Shown here piece after piece: positions 7,085-17,900 of a stretch of DNA of 54,760 nucleotides. A model generated the notes under the pieces. It was not told where the DNA came from. It made no database searches and saw only the letters and a list, made by a program, of their open reading frames with translations. Position numbers and translations under genes: made by a program. The stretch is from Gemmatimonadota bacterium (GTDB lineage: Bacteria; Latescibacterota; UBA2968; UBA8231), in contig VXOR01000018.1 of assembly GCA_009840005.1 (NCBI GenBank), forward strand, positions 1 through 54,760, read 5' to 3'. Numbering within the stretch: the stretch's first letter is position 1; every line of letters begins with the position of its first letter.

Positions 7085-7845
7085 TTAACGAACAAGAACT
7101 TCCAGACTCGATCATTGAACGAATCAAAATGATGGAGAGAATTCTGATTGATACGGCGACAGGTGGAGGTGGTGCTCGCGCCGACTATATTTACGTGCAT
7201 TTGCGCCGGGAGTTCATGAACGATTACCAAATCAGGAACTTGCTTCCCGACTTCGTTCGCACCTATCGAAGTCTGGAGGCCTTCTGGCCATTCATTAAAA
7301 ACGAGGCTGCAACGTACGCAGAGCGGCGACAGATCATCAGTGCGGCCTTCACTCCTCTTATTGACAGTCTGGAAGGTCAAAACCTCGCACCTGCCGATTC
7401 GGTCACGTTCGATGCGCTTCAGTTGCTTGATGCCGAGCACGTTCATGCGGTGTGGTCGAAGGCATTGTCGCGTAGGACGGACGACCCCGAAGGTGCAATC
7501 ACTCTTGCCCGGACATTGCTGGAGACCGTGATCAAGCGCATCCTCGATGACTTTTCGCTGGACTATACCGACAAAGACAAATTGCCGAAGCTATATGAGA
7601 AGGCTGCTAAGGCTTTGAGCCTCGCCCCGAATCAGCATTCGGAGGAGCCGATCAAAGCGATTCTCGGTAGCGTGACGAACCTCGTGAACGGCATCGGGAC
7701 GTTGCGCAATCGACTCTCCGATTCTCACGGCAAGGGAGGACCTTTGCCCGTTCGTCCGTCACCACGACATGCGAACCTTGCAGTGAATGCTGCGGGTGCT
7801 GTAGCGACGTTTCTAGTTGAGACGCATCTAGAGAAATTAAAATGA
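7081..7845 (+). CDS. Abortive-infection C-terminal (Abi_C) domain protein
   Basis: This 254-residue protein begins at an ATGA overlap with the PIN stop, so translation is coupled. Residues about 140-250 carry the Abi_C pattern: DPEGAITLARTLLETVIKRIL, then KLPKLYEKAAKALSLAP, then a GIGTLRNRLSDSHGKG segment and a helical end. Abi_C domains are found in phage-abortive and predicted HEPN-type RNase proteins; the R-N-x-x-x-D-S-H sequence resembles the R-x4-6-H centre of HEPN nucleases. The N-terminal half is unrecognised. Together with the PIN gene this gives two predicted RNases in one operon beside an R-M island, so a defence role is likely but unproven. Confidence 0.75.
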   Translation: MINEQELPDSIIERIKMMERILIDTATGGGGARADYIYVHLRREFMNDYQIRNLLPDFVRTYRSLEAFWPFIKNEAATYAERRQIISAAFTPLIDSLEGQNLAPADSVTFDALQLLDAEHVHAVWSKALSRRTDDPEGAITLARTLLETVIKRILDDFSLDYTDKDKLPKLYEKAAKALSLAPNQHSEEPIKAILGSVTNLVNGIGTLRNRLSDSHGKGGPLPVRPSPRHANLAVNAAGAVATFLVETHLEKLK

Positions 7846-7872
7846 AGTCATTGAGGCGAATATGCGACTTGG

Positions 7873-8035
7873 GAGCTTCATGCCGTTCGGCTGCTGGTGC
7901 AGAAAGCTCGCTGCGAGGGCGTCGGCAACACGCCTTCCCGATGAACCAGAATGCGCAGGACCCGCTCATGGGTGCTCCGAGCGAGGTGTTGCTTGAGCAG
8001 TTGTGGGAACTGCACATAGCGATCCGGGAGTGATG
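7873..8035 (+). pseudogene. Mosaic scar: hsdR fragment fused to a diverged aspS 3' end
   Basis: Bases about 7873-7930 match the hsdR region near 15825-15882 ([12 protein letters not shown]). From 7931 to 8035 the sequence matches the end of aspS (5513-5617) at roughly 86 percent, including the stop codon. Many differences are third-position changes, but some alter residues (Ser to Leu, Pro to Leu, Arg to Trp). The open frame across the joint is not a plausible gene. The scar marks the right side of the PIN/Abi_C cassette and looks like the product of past recombination with a related genome. Confidence 0.8.
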
Positions 8036-8213
8036 CCAACAGCGCCGCGTCGTCTCCGCTCTGGCGACTCAAGCCCTGGCTTGCTGGCCAATGTCGTTTA
8101 GGCGTTATTGGGGGTATGGTTCATCGCCTTGCCGAAAATCTAGCGTGCTATGTCGCAGTAAGCGACCTAACATGCCCACTCGGGAGCTAATACAGCGAGC
8201 CTAAACACACACG
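8036..8213. other. Gap between the mosaic scar and the HicB-like gene
   Basis: This 178-bp stretch has no plausible frame or hairpin. Only a weak ribosome-binding region lies just before 8214. I see nothing else. Confidence 0.5.
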
Positions 8214-8525
8214 ATGAAAGAGTTTACGGCGATTATCGAGCAGGACGGGAAATGGTATATTGCCCACTGCCCCGAAATTCCTGGGGCAAATGGTCAGGGC
8301 AAGACTAGAGACGAAGCACGCGAGAATTTGGTTGAATCCATAGTGCTTATTCTTGAGGGTCGTCGGGAGGACGAGTTGCGCGGTGTGCTACCAGAGGACA
8401 TGCGTGAATACATTGAAAACCGCATCCAAGAAAAGCCCTGGGCCTCGGTTATGGCCCATTTTCAGAGCAGCGTCGAGAGGAACCGTCGTCTAGGTGAAAT
8501 GTTAGCCAAATGCCCCATGACTTAA
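8214..8525 (+). CDS. HicB-family antitoxin-like protein, no HicA beside it
   Basis: This 103-residue protein has the partial RNase-H-like HicB fold: MKEFTAIIEQDGKWYIAHCPEIPGANGQG, then a TRDEARENLVESIVLILE helix. Normal HicB proteins block the HicA mRNA interferase and may carry a C-terminal DNA-binding domain. Here the C-terminal 40 residues are a charged helical extension without a clear RHH motif. No HicA frame lies upstream or downstream: the next gene is hsdM and the previous DNA is the mosaic scar. The toxin is probably lost, or this is one of the solitary HicB-like proteins. Confidence 0.75.
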   Translation: MKEFTAIIEQDGKWYIAHCPEIPGANGQGKTRDEARENLVESIVLILEGRREDELRGVLPEDMREYIENRIQEKPWASVMAHFQSSVERNRRLGEMLAKCPMT

Positions 8526-8570
8526 TCACACATTCGTGGACGGCAATAAGCGTCTTGAACGTGCGTACTC

Positions 8571-10556
8571 ATGCCTAACCACAGCTATTTCGCCAACCTG
8601 ATCTGGCAGATCGCCGACCTGCTGCGCGGTCCCTACCGCCCGCCGCAGTACGAGCGCGTCATGCTGCCCATGACCGTGCTGCGGAGATTTGACTGCGTAC
8701 TCGCTCCGACCAAGTCCAAGGTTCTGGCTGAGCACGACCGCTGGAGCGACAGGCTCCACGGCGACGCGCTCGACGTTAGGCTGAACCGGGCTGCCGGTCA
8801 GCGCTTCCACAACCACTCGCAGCTCGATTTCGAGAAGCTCAAGGGCGATCCAGATAACATCGCCCGGCACCTCGTCAGTTACATCCAAGGCTTTTCGGCC
8901 AACGTGCGCCGCATCTTCGAGTACTTCGAGTTCGAGGCTGAGATCGAGAAGATGCAAGAGTCGAACATCCTCTACCTCGTCGTCTCAAAGTTCGGCGATG
9001 TGGACCTGCACCCCGATAGAGTTCCGAACGAGCAAATGGGACTTCTCTTTGAGAATCTCATCCGCCGCTTCAACGAGTTGGCGAATGAGACTGCGGGCGA
9101 TCACTTCACACCGCGAGAGGTTATCCGGCTGATGGTGAGCATTCTCTTCATTCACGACGACGAACTGCTCGCCACGCCCGGCACCGTGCGTAAACTCCTC
9201 GACCCCGCTTGCGGCACCGGCGGCATGTTGGCCGAGGCGCAAAACTACCTGCGAGACCACCACAGTGCCGCACGGCTCTACGTCTATGGCCAAGACTACA
9301 ACAACCGCGCCTTTGCCACTGCGGCCTCCGACATGCTAATGAAGCAGGTTGACCACAACGGCGGTGGCGACAGCATCCGCTTCGGCGACAGCCTTACGGA
9401 CGACCAATTCGCGGACGAGACCTTCGACTATTTCCTCACCAACCCGCCTTTCGGCGTGGACTGGAAGAGGCAGAAGAATGAGATCCAGAGAGAACACGAT
9501 AGGCTCGGATTCGAGGGCCGCTTCGGCGCTGGACTCCCCCGGGTAAATGACGGCTCGCTACTTTTCTTACAGCACATGACCCACAAGTTTGAGCCAGTAC
9601 GCCCGGACGAGCAGAAGCACGGCTCGCGCTTGGCCATCGTATTCAGCGGCTCTCCGCTCTTCACCGGCGGTGCTGGTTCCGGCGAGAGCGACATTCGCAA
9701 GTGGATCATCGAAAACGACTGGCTCGAAGCCATCATCGCCTTGCCGGAGCAGATGTTCTACAACACCGGTATCGGCACCTACATCTGGATCGTTACCAAC
9801 CGCAAAGAGGAGCGGCGGCAAGGGAAAATTCAGCTTCTCGACGCCCGCGATTTGTGGACCGCGGGCGGGAGTGAAGACAACAAGCGCAGCCTTGGCGACA
9901 AGCGCCGCCATATCGCCGCAGAGCAGATTGAGGAGATCGTGCAGCTATACGGCCGCTTTGAGGACGGCGAGCGATCCAAGCTCTTCGACAACGCTGACTT
10001 CGGCTACACACGCGTGACCGTGGAGCAACCCCTGCGCCTGCGCTACCAGATGACCATCGAAGACAAGGCCCGTTTTCTCGATGCCTGCCCGTACCTGCTC
10101 GACGACGTGCAGGCCATCGACAAGGTGTTGGGACGCGAGCCGAGCTACGACTGGAATGCGACATGGGAGAGCATCGCCGATCTCCTGCGTGAGCACCAAT
10201 CGCGCTGGAAGAAAGTAGAACAGAGGCTCTTCCGAGATGTCTTCACCGAGAAGGATCCGCAGGCCGAGCGGGTCAGGAAGGATGGCCGGGGAAACGGCTA
10301 CGAGCCGGACACCGCGCTACGCGACTTCGAGAATGTGCCGCTTAAAGACGACATCGACGCCTACTTTGAGCGAGAGGTGCGGCCCCATGTCCCCGACGCT
10401 TGGATGGACCGCGACAAGGACAAAGTCGGCTACGAGATCAACTTCAACCGCCATTTCTATACGTACACGCCGCCGCGCCCGCTGGAAGAGATTGACGCGG
10501 ATCTGAAGGAGGCAGAGGAGAAGATCGTGCGGTTGTTGAGGGAGGTGACCGAGTGA
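8571..10556 (+). CDS. hsdM: Type I restriction-modification N6-adenine methylase subunit
   Basis: This 661-residue protein has an N-terminal HsdM helical domain (about 5-150). The Rossmann methylase core has SAM motif I LLDPACGTGGML near residue 210 and catalytic motif IV NPPFG near 290. A long C-terminal helical region for contact with HsdS follows. It transfers methyl groups from SAM to adenine within a bipartite target set by HsdS. Its stop overlaps the GTG start of hsdS by four bases. It is longer than the classical E. coli HsdM (about 530) but normal for the wider family. The operon continues into a nested second R-M pair before hsdR. Confidence 0.95.
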   Translation: MPNHSYFANLIWQIADLLRGPYRPPQYERVMLPMTVLRRFDCVLAPTKSKVLAEHDRWSDRLHGDALDVRLNRAAGQRFHNHSQLDFEKLKGDPDNIARHLVSYIQGFSANVRRIFEYFEFEAEIEKMQESNILYLVVSKFGDVDLHPDRVPNEQMGLLFENLIRRFNELANETAGDHFTPREVIRLMVSILFIHDDELLATPGTVRKLLDPACGTGGMLAEAQNYLRDHHSAARLYVYGQDYNNRAFATAASDMLMKQVDHNGGGDSIRFGDSLTDDQFADETFDYFLTNPPFGVDWKRQKNEIQREHDRLGFEGRFGAGLPRVNDGSLLFLQHMTHKFEPVRPDEQKHGSRLAIVFSGSPLFTGGAGSGESDIRKWIIENDWLEAIIALPEQMFYNTGIGTYIWIVTNRKEERRQGKIQLLDARDLWTAGGSEDNKRSLGDKRRHIAAEQIEEIVQLYGRFEDGERSKLFDNADFGYTRVTVEQPLRLRYQMTIEDKARFLDACPYLLDDVQAIDKVLGREPSYDWNATWESIADLLREHQSRWKKVEQRLFRDVFTEKDPQAERVRKDGRGNGYEPDTALRDFENVPLKDDIDAYFEREVRPHVPDAWMDRDKDKVGYEINFNRHFYTYTPPRPLEEIDADLKEAEEKIVRLLREVTE

Positions 10557-11815
10557 CAGCTAATGCCTCATCCAAACAGTGGCCGATCAAACGCCTTCGT
10601 TATCTCACGTCGCGGGGTCCTTCCGACAGTAGCCGTGCATTGCTAGCTCATGTCTCTGAGGCATCTTTCTTGCCGATGGAGGCCATCGGGGAACAAGGAC
10701 AGCTCGATCTATCAAGGATTCATTCAATAGAGAATCTCAAGACGGGTTACTCGCAATTTTTCGATGGCGATGTCGTGATTGCCAAGATCACGCCATGCTT
10801 TGAGAACGGAAAAGGAGCACTGATCCAAGGCACACTCGGTGGTGTGGGATTTGGAACAACGGAGTTGTACGTTCTTACGCCTGAACCTGAACTCGACGGA
10901 AGATTTCTCTATTACGTTACAGTTGATCCACGATTTCGGAAGCTCGGGGAATCGTATATGACAGGTGCTGCGGGTCAGCAGCGTGTGCCAGAGGACTTCG
11001 TCCGGGACTTCCAAGTTCCGATTCCAGACCTCTCGCAGCAGCGCATCATCACTGACTACCTTGATCACGAGACGGCGCGGCTGGATGCCTTGGTGGCTGA
11101 GAAAGAGCGTCTACTAGACCTGCTAGCCGAAAAGCGAAACGCGCTCATTACCCGTTCCATCACCCGCGGTCTCGACCCAAATGTCCCATTCCGCGACTCC
11201 GGTATCTCTTGGCTTGGCGAAATTCCAGCGCATTGGGAAACTGAACGCGCAAAATGGTTGTCTAGGGAACGTGATGAACGCTCCGACACGGGAGAAGAGG
11301 ATCTCCTCACTGTGTCGCACCTCACTGGCGTGACTCTTCGTTCAGAGAAGGACGTCAACATGTTCGAGGCGGCGACAAAAGAGGGATACAAAATCTGCCT
11401 CTCAGGCGATCTCGTAATCAATACGATGTGGGCATGGATGGGCGCGATGGGTGTGTCGTCCTTAGACGGTATCGTTAGTCCGGCCTATAACGTCTATGAG
11501 CTCAGAGCGCGTCTTGATCCGAGTTATGTCGATGCCTTGGTGCGTTTGTCGGCGTTCGCTCAAGAGGTAACGAGATACTCAAAGGGTGTGTGGTCATCCC
11601 GGTTGCGCCTCTATCCAGAAGGCTTCTTCGCGGTCTCACTCCCTGTACCCCCGCTTAGTGAGCAGCGCGAAATCGTTGCTCACATAGAGAATGAGACCTG
11701 CAAGTTGGACGGGCTGCGCGACGCTACGGAAAGGACCACAGTGTTGCTCAAAGAGCGCCGAGCGGCACTCATCGCCGCGGCCGTGACCGGACATATAGAC
11801 ATTGGAAATCCATAG
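10553..11815 (+). CDS. hsdS: Type I R-M specificity subunit
   Basis: This 420-residue protein has two target-recognition domains. The first follows WPIKRLRYLTSRG and ends at QVPIPDLSQQRIITDYLDHETARLDALV. The second follows the repeated entry motif SGISWLGEIPAHWE and ends at PVPPLSEQREIVAHIENETCKLD. The two conserved coiled-coil regions (about 155-200 and 370-410) act as spacers that measure the gap in the bipartite target. Start is GTG 10553, overlapping the hsdM stop (GTGA). It recruits HsdM and HsdR to DNA. The sequence recognised cannot be read from the protein. Confidence 0.93.
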   Translation: MTANASSKQWPIKRLRYLTSRGPSDSSRALLAHVSEASFLPMEAIGEQGQLDLSRIHSIENLKTGYSQFFDGDVVIAKITPCFENGKGALIQGTLGGVGFGTTELYVLTPEPELDGRFLYYVTVDPRFRKLGESYMTGAAGQQRVPEDFVRDFQVPIPDLSQQRIITDYLDHETARLDALVAEKERLLDLLAEKRNALITRSITRGLDPNVPFRDSGISWLGEIPAHWETERAKWLSRERDERSDTGEEDLLTVSHLTGVTLRSEKDVNMFEAATKEGYKICLSGDLVINTMWAWMGAMGVSSLDGIVSPAYNVYELRARLDPSYVDALVRLSAFAQEVTRYSKGVWSSRLRLYPEGFFAVSLPVPPLSEQREIVAHIENETCKLDGLRDATERTTVLLKERRAALIAAAVTGHIDIGNP

Positions 11816-11830
11816 GCGAGAACTGTAGCG

Positions 11831-13825
11831 ATGACGGATACAACAAATATTGATAATGAAGACCAAATTCTTTTGCCTGGGCGCACGGCGGACGAGCTTG
11901 CATTGACGGTTGCGGGTAATCTCGTCAAGCACCTTGGTGTACAGATGTACTCTGGCCGACCTGTGCCAGCTATTGCGGAACTCATCTCAAACGCATGGGA
12001 CGCTGATGCGACAGAGGTTGACGTTCGTCTTCCACTTGACGAACCCTGGGATTCGGCCAACGAGAGTCAGATCATTACGGTCTCAGACAACGGCAATGGA
12101 ATGAATTGGTATATGGTACGAGACGCCTACCTAAATGTTGGCAGGGATCGACGAAAAACAGAAGGCAAGAACCGGTCGCAGGCTGGCCGCCTTCTTCAGG
12201 GGCGAAAGGGTGTTGGAAAACTCGCGGGTTTCGGTATCGCCGATACTCTTGAAATACAGACCATCCACGAGGCAGACGACCCAGACCTAAAGAAACGGGT
12301 CCTCATATGGATCAGACTTGACTTATCTGACATCACGAAAATCGAGAGTGGCCCTGTGCCGGTACAGGTAATTTTTGCCGGGCCTGTTAGTAACGCTCCT
12401 CCTGAGACTAGAAAATCGAAAGGTACAACCGTCACTCTGCGGCATCTTCACGAACGTCGGGCGCGTGGCAGTGATAGTTTTCACCGCAGTATGGCACGAC
12501 GGTTCCTTCTTCTCCAAGACTTCCAAATACAAATAAACGGCCAAGACCTGCAAGAAGACGACATAACCTTTCAACTAAGAAAACCTGACGAAGGTTGGAC
12601 GACAGACGAAGTCCTAGGATGTGGTCCCGTTGAGTACTGGATCGGATTCACCGAACGTCCGCGCCAACAAAATCGAGGAGAATTGAACGGAGTACTCATT
12701 TATACTAGAGGCAAAGTTTCTCAAGAGGAAACCTTTTTCGAGATTAGCGGAGGCGTCACGGGCCAACATGGCCTTCGATATCTAGTCGGTAAGGTAAGGG
12801 CCGAATGGCTAGACGCTGGAATAGATTCGCCGGATCACATCGCAACGCCTAGGGACTCTATCGCTTGGGAAAGCCCGGAGGGCATGGCCTTTCGGGAGTG
12901 GGGACAACGCCTCCTCAGAACTTGCCTGTCAGATTGGGCAAAGTTTCGGACATCTCTTCGAGAACGTCAGGTTAGAGAAATCGATCCAAGCATTCAGAAC
13001 CGCATCGAGAATCTATCACCGACGTATAAGGGTGTAGCCTTCCAGTTCGTAGAAAAGTTTAAGTCTGTTGAGATGGAGCCTTCGGAATTTCAAGACATTC
13101 TTTCTTGGTTCCTTGACGCGCTCGAGAATGCGACGTTACGGAGCATCCTTCAGAAACTCCGTGACACGGACGTTGCAGATCTTCAACAACTTGACGATCT
13201 TCTCTCCAAGATGGAAGTACGGATAGCAGTCACACTCTTGCAGATTATAGATGGTAATCTCGCGGCCATAGATACATTGGAAAGAATGCATCGTAATAAT
13301 GCAAAGGAACGGGGAGTTATTGCGAAGCATTTAGAGAAGAATCCGTGGCTGATTGACCCGACATGGATGCTCAATAAGGCCGAGGGAAGAGTGGCGACAT
13401 GGATTGAAAATGAGTTCGGCCTCAAGAGGGAAAAGCAGGCAGGAGACGATGATCGCGTTGACTTCTTTTGCGTCGCCGTAGGCGGGACGCTGCATATTGT
13501 CGAAATCAAGCGTGGGGCTCATATCGGAACTACTAATGATATTCTCCAAGCCGATAAATATCGTAGCTACGTTCAAGGTCGATTTGATGAGCTATCGGAA
13601 CCAAACGCGATCAGGTATTCCCACGTGCAAGCTCACCTCATCGCATCCGAATTGCATGAGGAGGCCCGGAGCTTGAAGCAAGCGTATGCAGACAAAGGCT
13701 GGGTGTTCTTTGCAACGTGGGATGACCTGATTGAGCGTGCCAAGCAGAGTCATAATCAGTTTCGTGAAGCACTTCAAAACCGAGCACTAGAAACTGATGA
13801 TGGAGAGACAGGAGGCTCCCAATAG
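11831..13825 (+). CDS. GHKL-ATPase / PD-(D/E)XK restriction protein (HgiDII/BbrUII-like)
   Basis: This 664-residue protein carries an N-terminal GHKL (Hsp90/MutL-type) ATPase: the N box [11 protein letters not shown] (Asn54), the ATP-lid DNGNG motif (86-90) and [10 protein letters not shown] (126-135). The C-terminal part holds a Mrr-like PD-(D/E)XK nuclease signature: Asp544 in RVDFFCV and Glu558-x-Lys560 in HIVEIKRG. This architecture plus an adjacent cytosine methylase is that of the HgiDII/BbrUII restriction family. Its stop overlaps the GTG of the methylase. The pair is inserted between hsdS and hsdR of a type I operon. Known members cut GTCGAC; the target here is untested. Confidence 0.8.
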   Translation: MTDTTNIDNEDQILLPGRTADELALTVAGNLVKHLGVQMYSGRPVPAIAELISNAWDADATEVDVRLPLDEPWDSANESQIITVSDNGNGMNWYMVRDAYLNVGRDRRKTEGKNRSQAGRLLQGRKGVGKLAGFGIADTLEIQTIHEADDPDLKKRVLIWIRLDLSDITKIESGPVPVQVIFAGPVSNAPPETRKSKGTTVTLRHLHERRARGSDSFHRSMARRFLLLQDFQIQINGQDLQEDDITFQLRKPDEGWTTDEVLGCGPVEYWIGFTERPRQQNRGELNGVLIYTRGKVSQEETFFEISGGVTGQHGLRYLVGKVRAEWLDAGIDSPDHIATPRDSIAWESPEGMAFREWGQRLLRTCLSDWAKFRTSLRERQVREIDPSIQNRIENLSPTYKGVAFQFVEKFKSVEMEPSEFQDILSWFLDALENATLRSILQKLRDTDVADLQQLDDLLSKMEVRIAVTLLQIIDGNLAAIDTLERMHRNNAKERGVIAKHLEKNPWLIDPTWMLNKAEGRVATWIENEFGLKREKQAGDDDRVDFFCVAVGGTLHIVEIKRGAHIGTTNDILQADKYRSYVQGRFDELSEPNAIRYSHVQAHLIASELHEEARSLKQAYADKGWVFFATWDDLIERAKQSHNQFREALQNRALETDDGETGGSQ

Positions 13826-14922
13826 TGAGCAGCTTGAAGCCCATTGCTATTGATCTCTTTGCAGGATGTGGTGGCCTTACAAGTGGTCTCCGAGGTGCGG
13901 GATTTCACGTGGCTGCAGCGGTGGAGATCGACCCCATTGCCGCAAAATCGTATAGGTGGAACAATCGCCGTACTAAGTTGATTGAAAAGGACATACGGAA
14001 GGTCTCTGCCCGAGAGATTTTGGATGCTGCCGGTAGCAGTAATGTTTCGCTGCTGGCTGGCTGCGCACCTTGCCAGGGATTTTGTTCCCTCACTGCAAAA
14101 TACAAACGAGACGACCCTCGCAATGAACTGGTCTTGGTAATGGCTGATCTAATTGAGGCGATTCAGCCCAAGGCGATCATGATGGAAAATGTCCCAGGTT
14201 TGGTTAAACGAGGTAGTGAGATATTCGAGAAATTCCTCAACATACTTCGGAGTAACGGATATGAAGAGGACTGCCGGGTGGAGCAGATGGCGGACTTCGG
14301 CGTACCGCAGTCTCGAAGAAGAGTAGTCCTTTTGGCTGGGCGTGGCTTCAAAATTGGGCTTCCAGCCACCACGCATTCCCGTTCCCCGAAGGAGGGAACA
14401 CGCCTGAAACCTTGGGTGACCGTACGGGAGGCGATTGATCACATGGACGTTCCTGTGACTCTGAAAACCGCGTTGCAGACCGGGGGGCCGTTGTCTCATA
14501 ACTGGCACGTAGTCAGTAACCTTCTGCCGAGGACAAAGGAACGTCTGCGTGCGGCTCAACCTGGTAAGACTTGGTTGACACTTGATGAATCGCTACGACC
14601 GCCCTGTCATCGAAATGGGTATAATGGCTTTACTAACGTGTACGGCAGGATGGCTTGGGACCAAGTATCCCCGACAATTACCGCTGGTTGTACGACGCCG
14701 AGCAAGGGTAGATTTGGGCACCCTGATAGTCGCAGATACACGATCTCCGTAAGGGAAGCCGCGCTGCTTCAAACCTTCCCGGAGAAATACCGGTTCATTA
14801 CGGATCGGATGGACGCAGTGTGCGACATGATAGGGAACGCCGTCCCTCCACTCTACGCGAAACTGGCTGCCAAACAGGTTTTCACTGCGCTCAGGGACCA
14901 AGGGGCCGGACAAGCGGAGTAG
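13825..14922 (+). CDS. DNA (cytosine-5-)-methyltransferase
   Basis: This 365-residue C5 methylase has motif I ([18 protein letters not shown]), catalytic Cys83 in the PCQ motif ([11 protein letters not shown]) and motif VI ENV (121-123). Motif VIII ([12 protein letters not shown]) follows, with a short target-recognition region and motif X (IGNAVPP) at the C terminus. It starts at GTG 13825, overlapping the stop of the GHKL nuclease by one base, so the two are cotranslated. It methylates cytosine to protect host DNA from the partner nuclease. The pair forms a complete R-M unit inside the surrounding type I operon. Confidence 0.92.
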   Translation: MSSLKPIAIDLFAGCGGLTSGLRGAGFHVAAAVEIDPIAAKSYRWNNRRTKLIEKDIRKVSAREILDAAGSSNVSLLAGCAPCQGFCSLTAKYKRDDPRNELVLVMADLIEAIQPKAIMMENVPGLVKRGSEIFEKFLNILRSNGYEEDCRVEQMADFGVPQSRRRVVLLAGRGFKIGLPATTHSRSPKEGTRLKPWVTVREAIDHMDVPVTLKTALQTGGPLSHNWHVVSNLLPRTKERLRAAQPGKTWLTLDESLRPPCHRNGYNGFTNVYGRMAWDQVSPTITAGCTTPSKGRFGHPDSRRYTISVREAALLQTFPEKYRFITDRMDAVCDMIGNAVPPLYAKLAAKQVFTALRDQGAGQAE

Positions 14923-14981
14923 CGGCTGAGCCTGTCAGGTTACAGTTGATGGCTAAATCAGCGTCTCGCAAAGATGTCCAC

Positions 14982-17900
14982 ATGAACAATTCCCGGTATT
15001 CCGAAGCCGCCTTCGAGACCGTCATCGAAGCCCACCTGCTCCAAAACGGCTACGTCTCCATTCCCCGCGAAGGCTTCGACCGCAACCGCGCCATCTTCCC
15101 CGACACCGTCCTCGCTTTCATCCGCGAGACCCAGCCCATAGAATGGGCCAAGCTAGAAGCGCTCCACGGCGATAAAACCGGCGAGCAGATTCTCACGGAC
15201 CTGTGCAAGTGGATGGATGCCAACGGCTCGCTCGCCACCCTACGCCACGGCTTCAAGTGCTACGGGCGAACGCTCCACGCGGCGTTTTTCAAGGCAGCCC
15301 ACGAACTGAACCCAGAACTCGAAGCCCGCTACGCAGCTAACCGGCTCGGACTCACCCGCCAACTTCGTTTCTCGCCCCAATCGGAGAAATCGCTCGACGT
15401 AACCCTGAGCCTGAACGGCATCCCCATCGCCACGGTGGAACTCAAAAACCCGCTCACCGGGCAGACAGTAGAGAATGCGATCCACCAGTACCGGCGAGAC
15501 CGCGACCCCCGAGAGCTGATCTTCGAGTTCAAACGCCGCACGCTCGTCCATTTCGCTGTCGATACTGAATGCGTGCGCATGACCACGCGCCTAGCCGGCG
15601 ACGCGACCTACTTCCTGCCCTTCGACAAGGGATGCGACGGCGCAGGGAATCCACACGATCCAGCAGGTCGTAGCTACCGGACGGCCTACCTCTGGGAGGA
15701 AGTACTCGCCCGGGACAGCCTACTCGATGTGCTCGCCCGGTTCATCCACTTGCAGACCGAAGAAAAGCGCGACGACCGCGGCCGCAAGGTGAAGGCCGAA
15801 ACGATGATCTTCCCGCGCTATCACCAGCTTGATGCCGTCCGGTTGCTGGTGCAGAAGGCCCGCTGCGAGGGCGTCGGCAACAACTACCTCATTGAACATT
15901 CGGCGGGCAGCGGCAAGAGCAATACGATCGGCTGGCTCGCGCACCGACTCGCTTCCCTGCACAACGAGGCAAACGAGCGCGTCTTCGACAGCGTAATCGT
16001 AGTGACTGATCGCGTCGTGCTGGACCAGCAACTCCAAGACACGATCTACCAGTTTGAGCACAAGCTCGGCGTCGTGCAGAAGATCGACGAGCGTTCCCGC
16101 CAGCTTGCCGAGGCTCTAGAGAACGCCGTCCCAATTATCATCACCACGCTACAGAAGTTCCCCTTTGTGTCGCAGCAGTTGCTCAAGATGGCCGAGGAGC
16201 AGGGCGTTGAGAGAACAGGCGTACTGCCTACCCGACGCTGCGCCGTCATCATCGACGAGGCCCACAGCTCGCAGGGAGGGGAGGCATCGACGGATCTCAA
16301 AGAGGTTCTCGGAGGCGAAGATCTGCTGGAGGAAGCTCGGAAACGCGCCGAGGAGGAAGGCCGCGAGGATCAGGAAGAACTGTTCCGCAGCATGGCCAAA
16401 CGCGGCCAGCAAGAGAACCTGAGTTTCTCCGCTTTTACAGCTACGCCAAAACACAAGACGCTTGCAGTATTCGGCCAAAACGGAGAGCCGGTCCATTGCT
16501 ACACAATGCGGCAGGCAATCGAGGAAGGGTTTATCCTCGACGTACTCAAGCACTACACCACGTACGCGACCTACTTCAAACTGCTTAAGGCATGTCAGGA
16601 TGATCCAAACGTAGAGCGGAAGAAAGCAGCGCTGGCGCTGGCGCGTTTTCTGCGCCTACATCCCCACAATATCGCTCAGAAGACCGAGGTAATGGTCGAG
16701 CACTTCCACGCTGTCACGCGCCATAAGATCGGTGGCCGAGCCAAAGCAATGGTCGTCACCGGCTCCCGGCTGGAAGCGGTGAGATACAAGCAGGGCTTTG
16801 ATCGCTACATCCAAAAGAAGCAATACGCAATCAAAACACTAGTAGCCTTCTCGGGAGAAGTTCGGGACGACCAGCTCCCAAATGAATCATACACCGAGGA
16901 GAAGATGAACCTAGGCATCCGGGAAAAAGAGCTTCCAGAGAAGTTCGCAACTCCAGAGTATCAGGTTTTGCTTGTCGCGGAGAAATACCAGACCGGGTTC
17001 GATCAGCCGCTCCTGCACACGATGTACGTGGACAAGCGACTAGCTGGCATCCAAGCAGTCCAGACGCTCTCTCGCCTAAACCGCACACATCCGCTGAAGG
17101 AAGATACTTTCGTTCTCGACTTCGTAAATGACCGCGAAGAAATCCGCGAGGCATTCAAGGTCTACTACGAAGGGGCGGAGATGGGAGAAGAAGTGGACCC
17201 CGCCCGCATGTACGCAGTCAAGGGAGAACTCGACGCGGCCGGGATCTATCTTGATGAAGAAGTTGAGCAGTTCTGTGAAGTGTATTTTAAGTCAAAGCAG
17301 CGTCAGAGTGCCCAGGATCACCAAGCAATGAATGCCGCGCTCGATCCTGCGGTGTCGCGCTTTAGAGACCTGCAGCAAGACGACGAGGACGAAGCAGAAC
17401 TCTGGCGCGGAAAGGTCCAAGCCTTTCGCAACCTCTACGGCTTCCTGAGTCAGGTCATTCCGTACCAAGACTCGGACCTCGAACGCCTGTACGTGTTTCT
17501 ACGCCATCTGGCGGCAAAGCTGCCACGACGCCGGAGCGGTCCCGCCTATCAGTTCGATGACGAGGTGCGGCTTGAATACTACCGCCTCCAGAAGATCAGT
17601 GAGGGCTCAATCTCCCTCGCGGGAGATGACGCGCACGCCCTAGACGGGCCGACCGAGGTCGGCAGTGGCACTATACATGAGGAGTCGGTGCCGCTTTCGC
17701 AGCTCATTGACGTTGTCAACGAACGCTTCGGTACTGACTTCAATCAGGCCGACCAGCTCTTTTTTGATCAGATCGTCGAGGCGGCCATGAGCGACGATGG
17801 ACTGCGCCAAGCAGCCGCCGTGAACCCGGAGGACAAGTTCGAGTTGGTGTTCAGGAATCTTCTGGAACGACTCTTCGTTGAGCGCATGGACCAGAACGAG

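Noticed and set aside
8214..8525. A complete HicAB pair
   Set aside because: No HicA frame is present on either side of the HicB-like gene.
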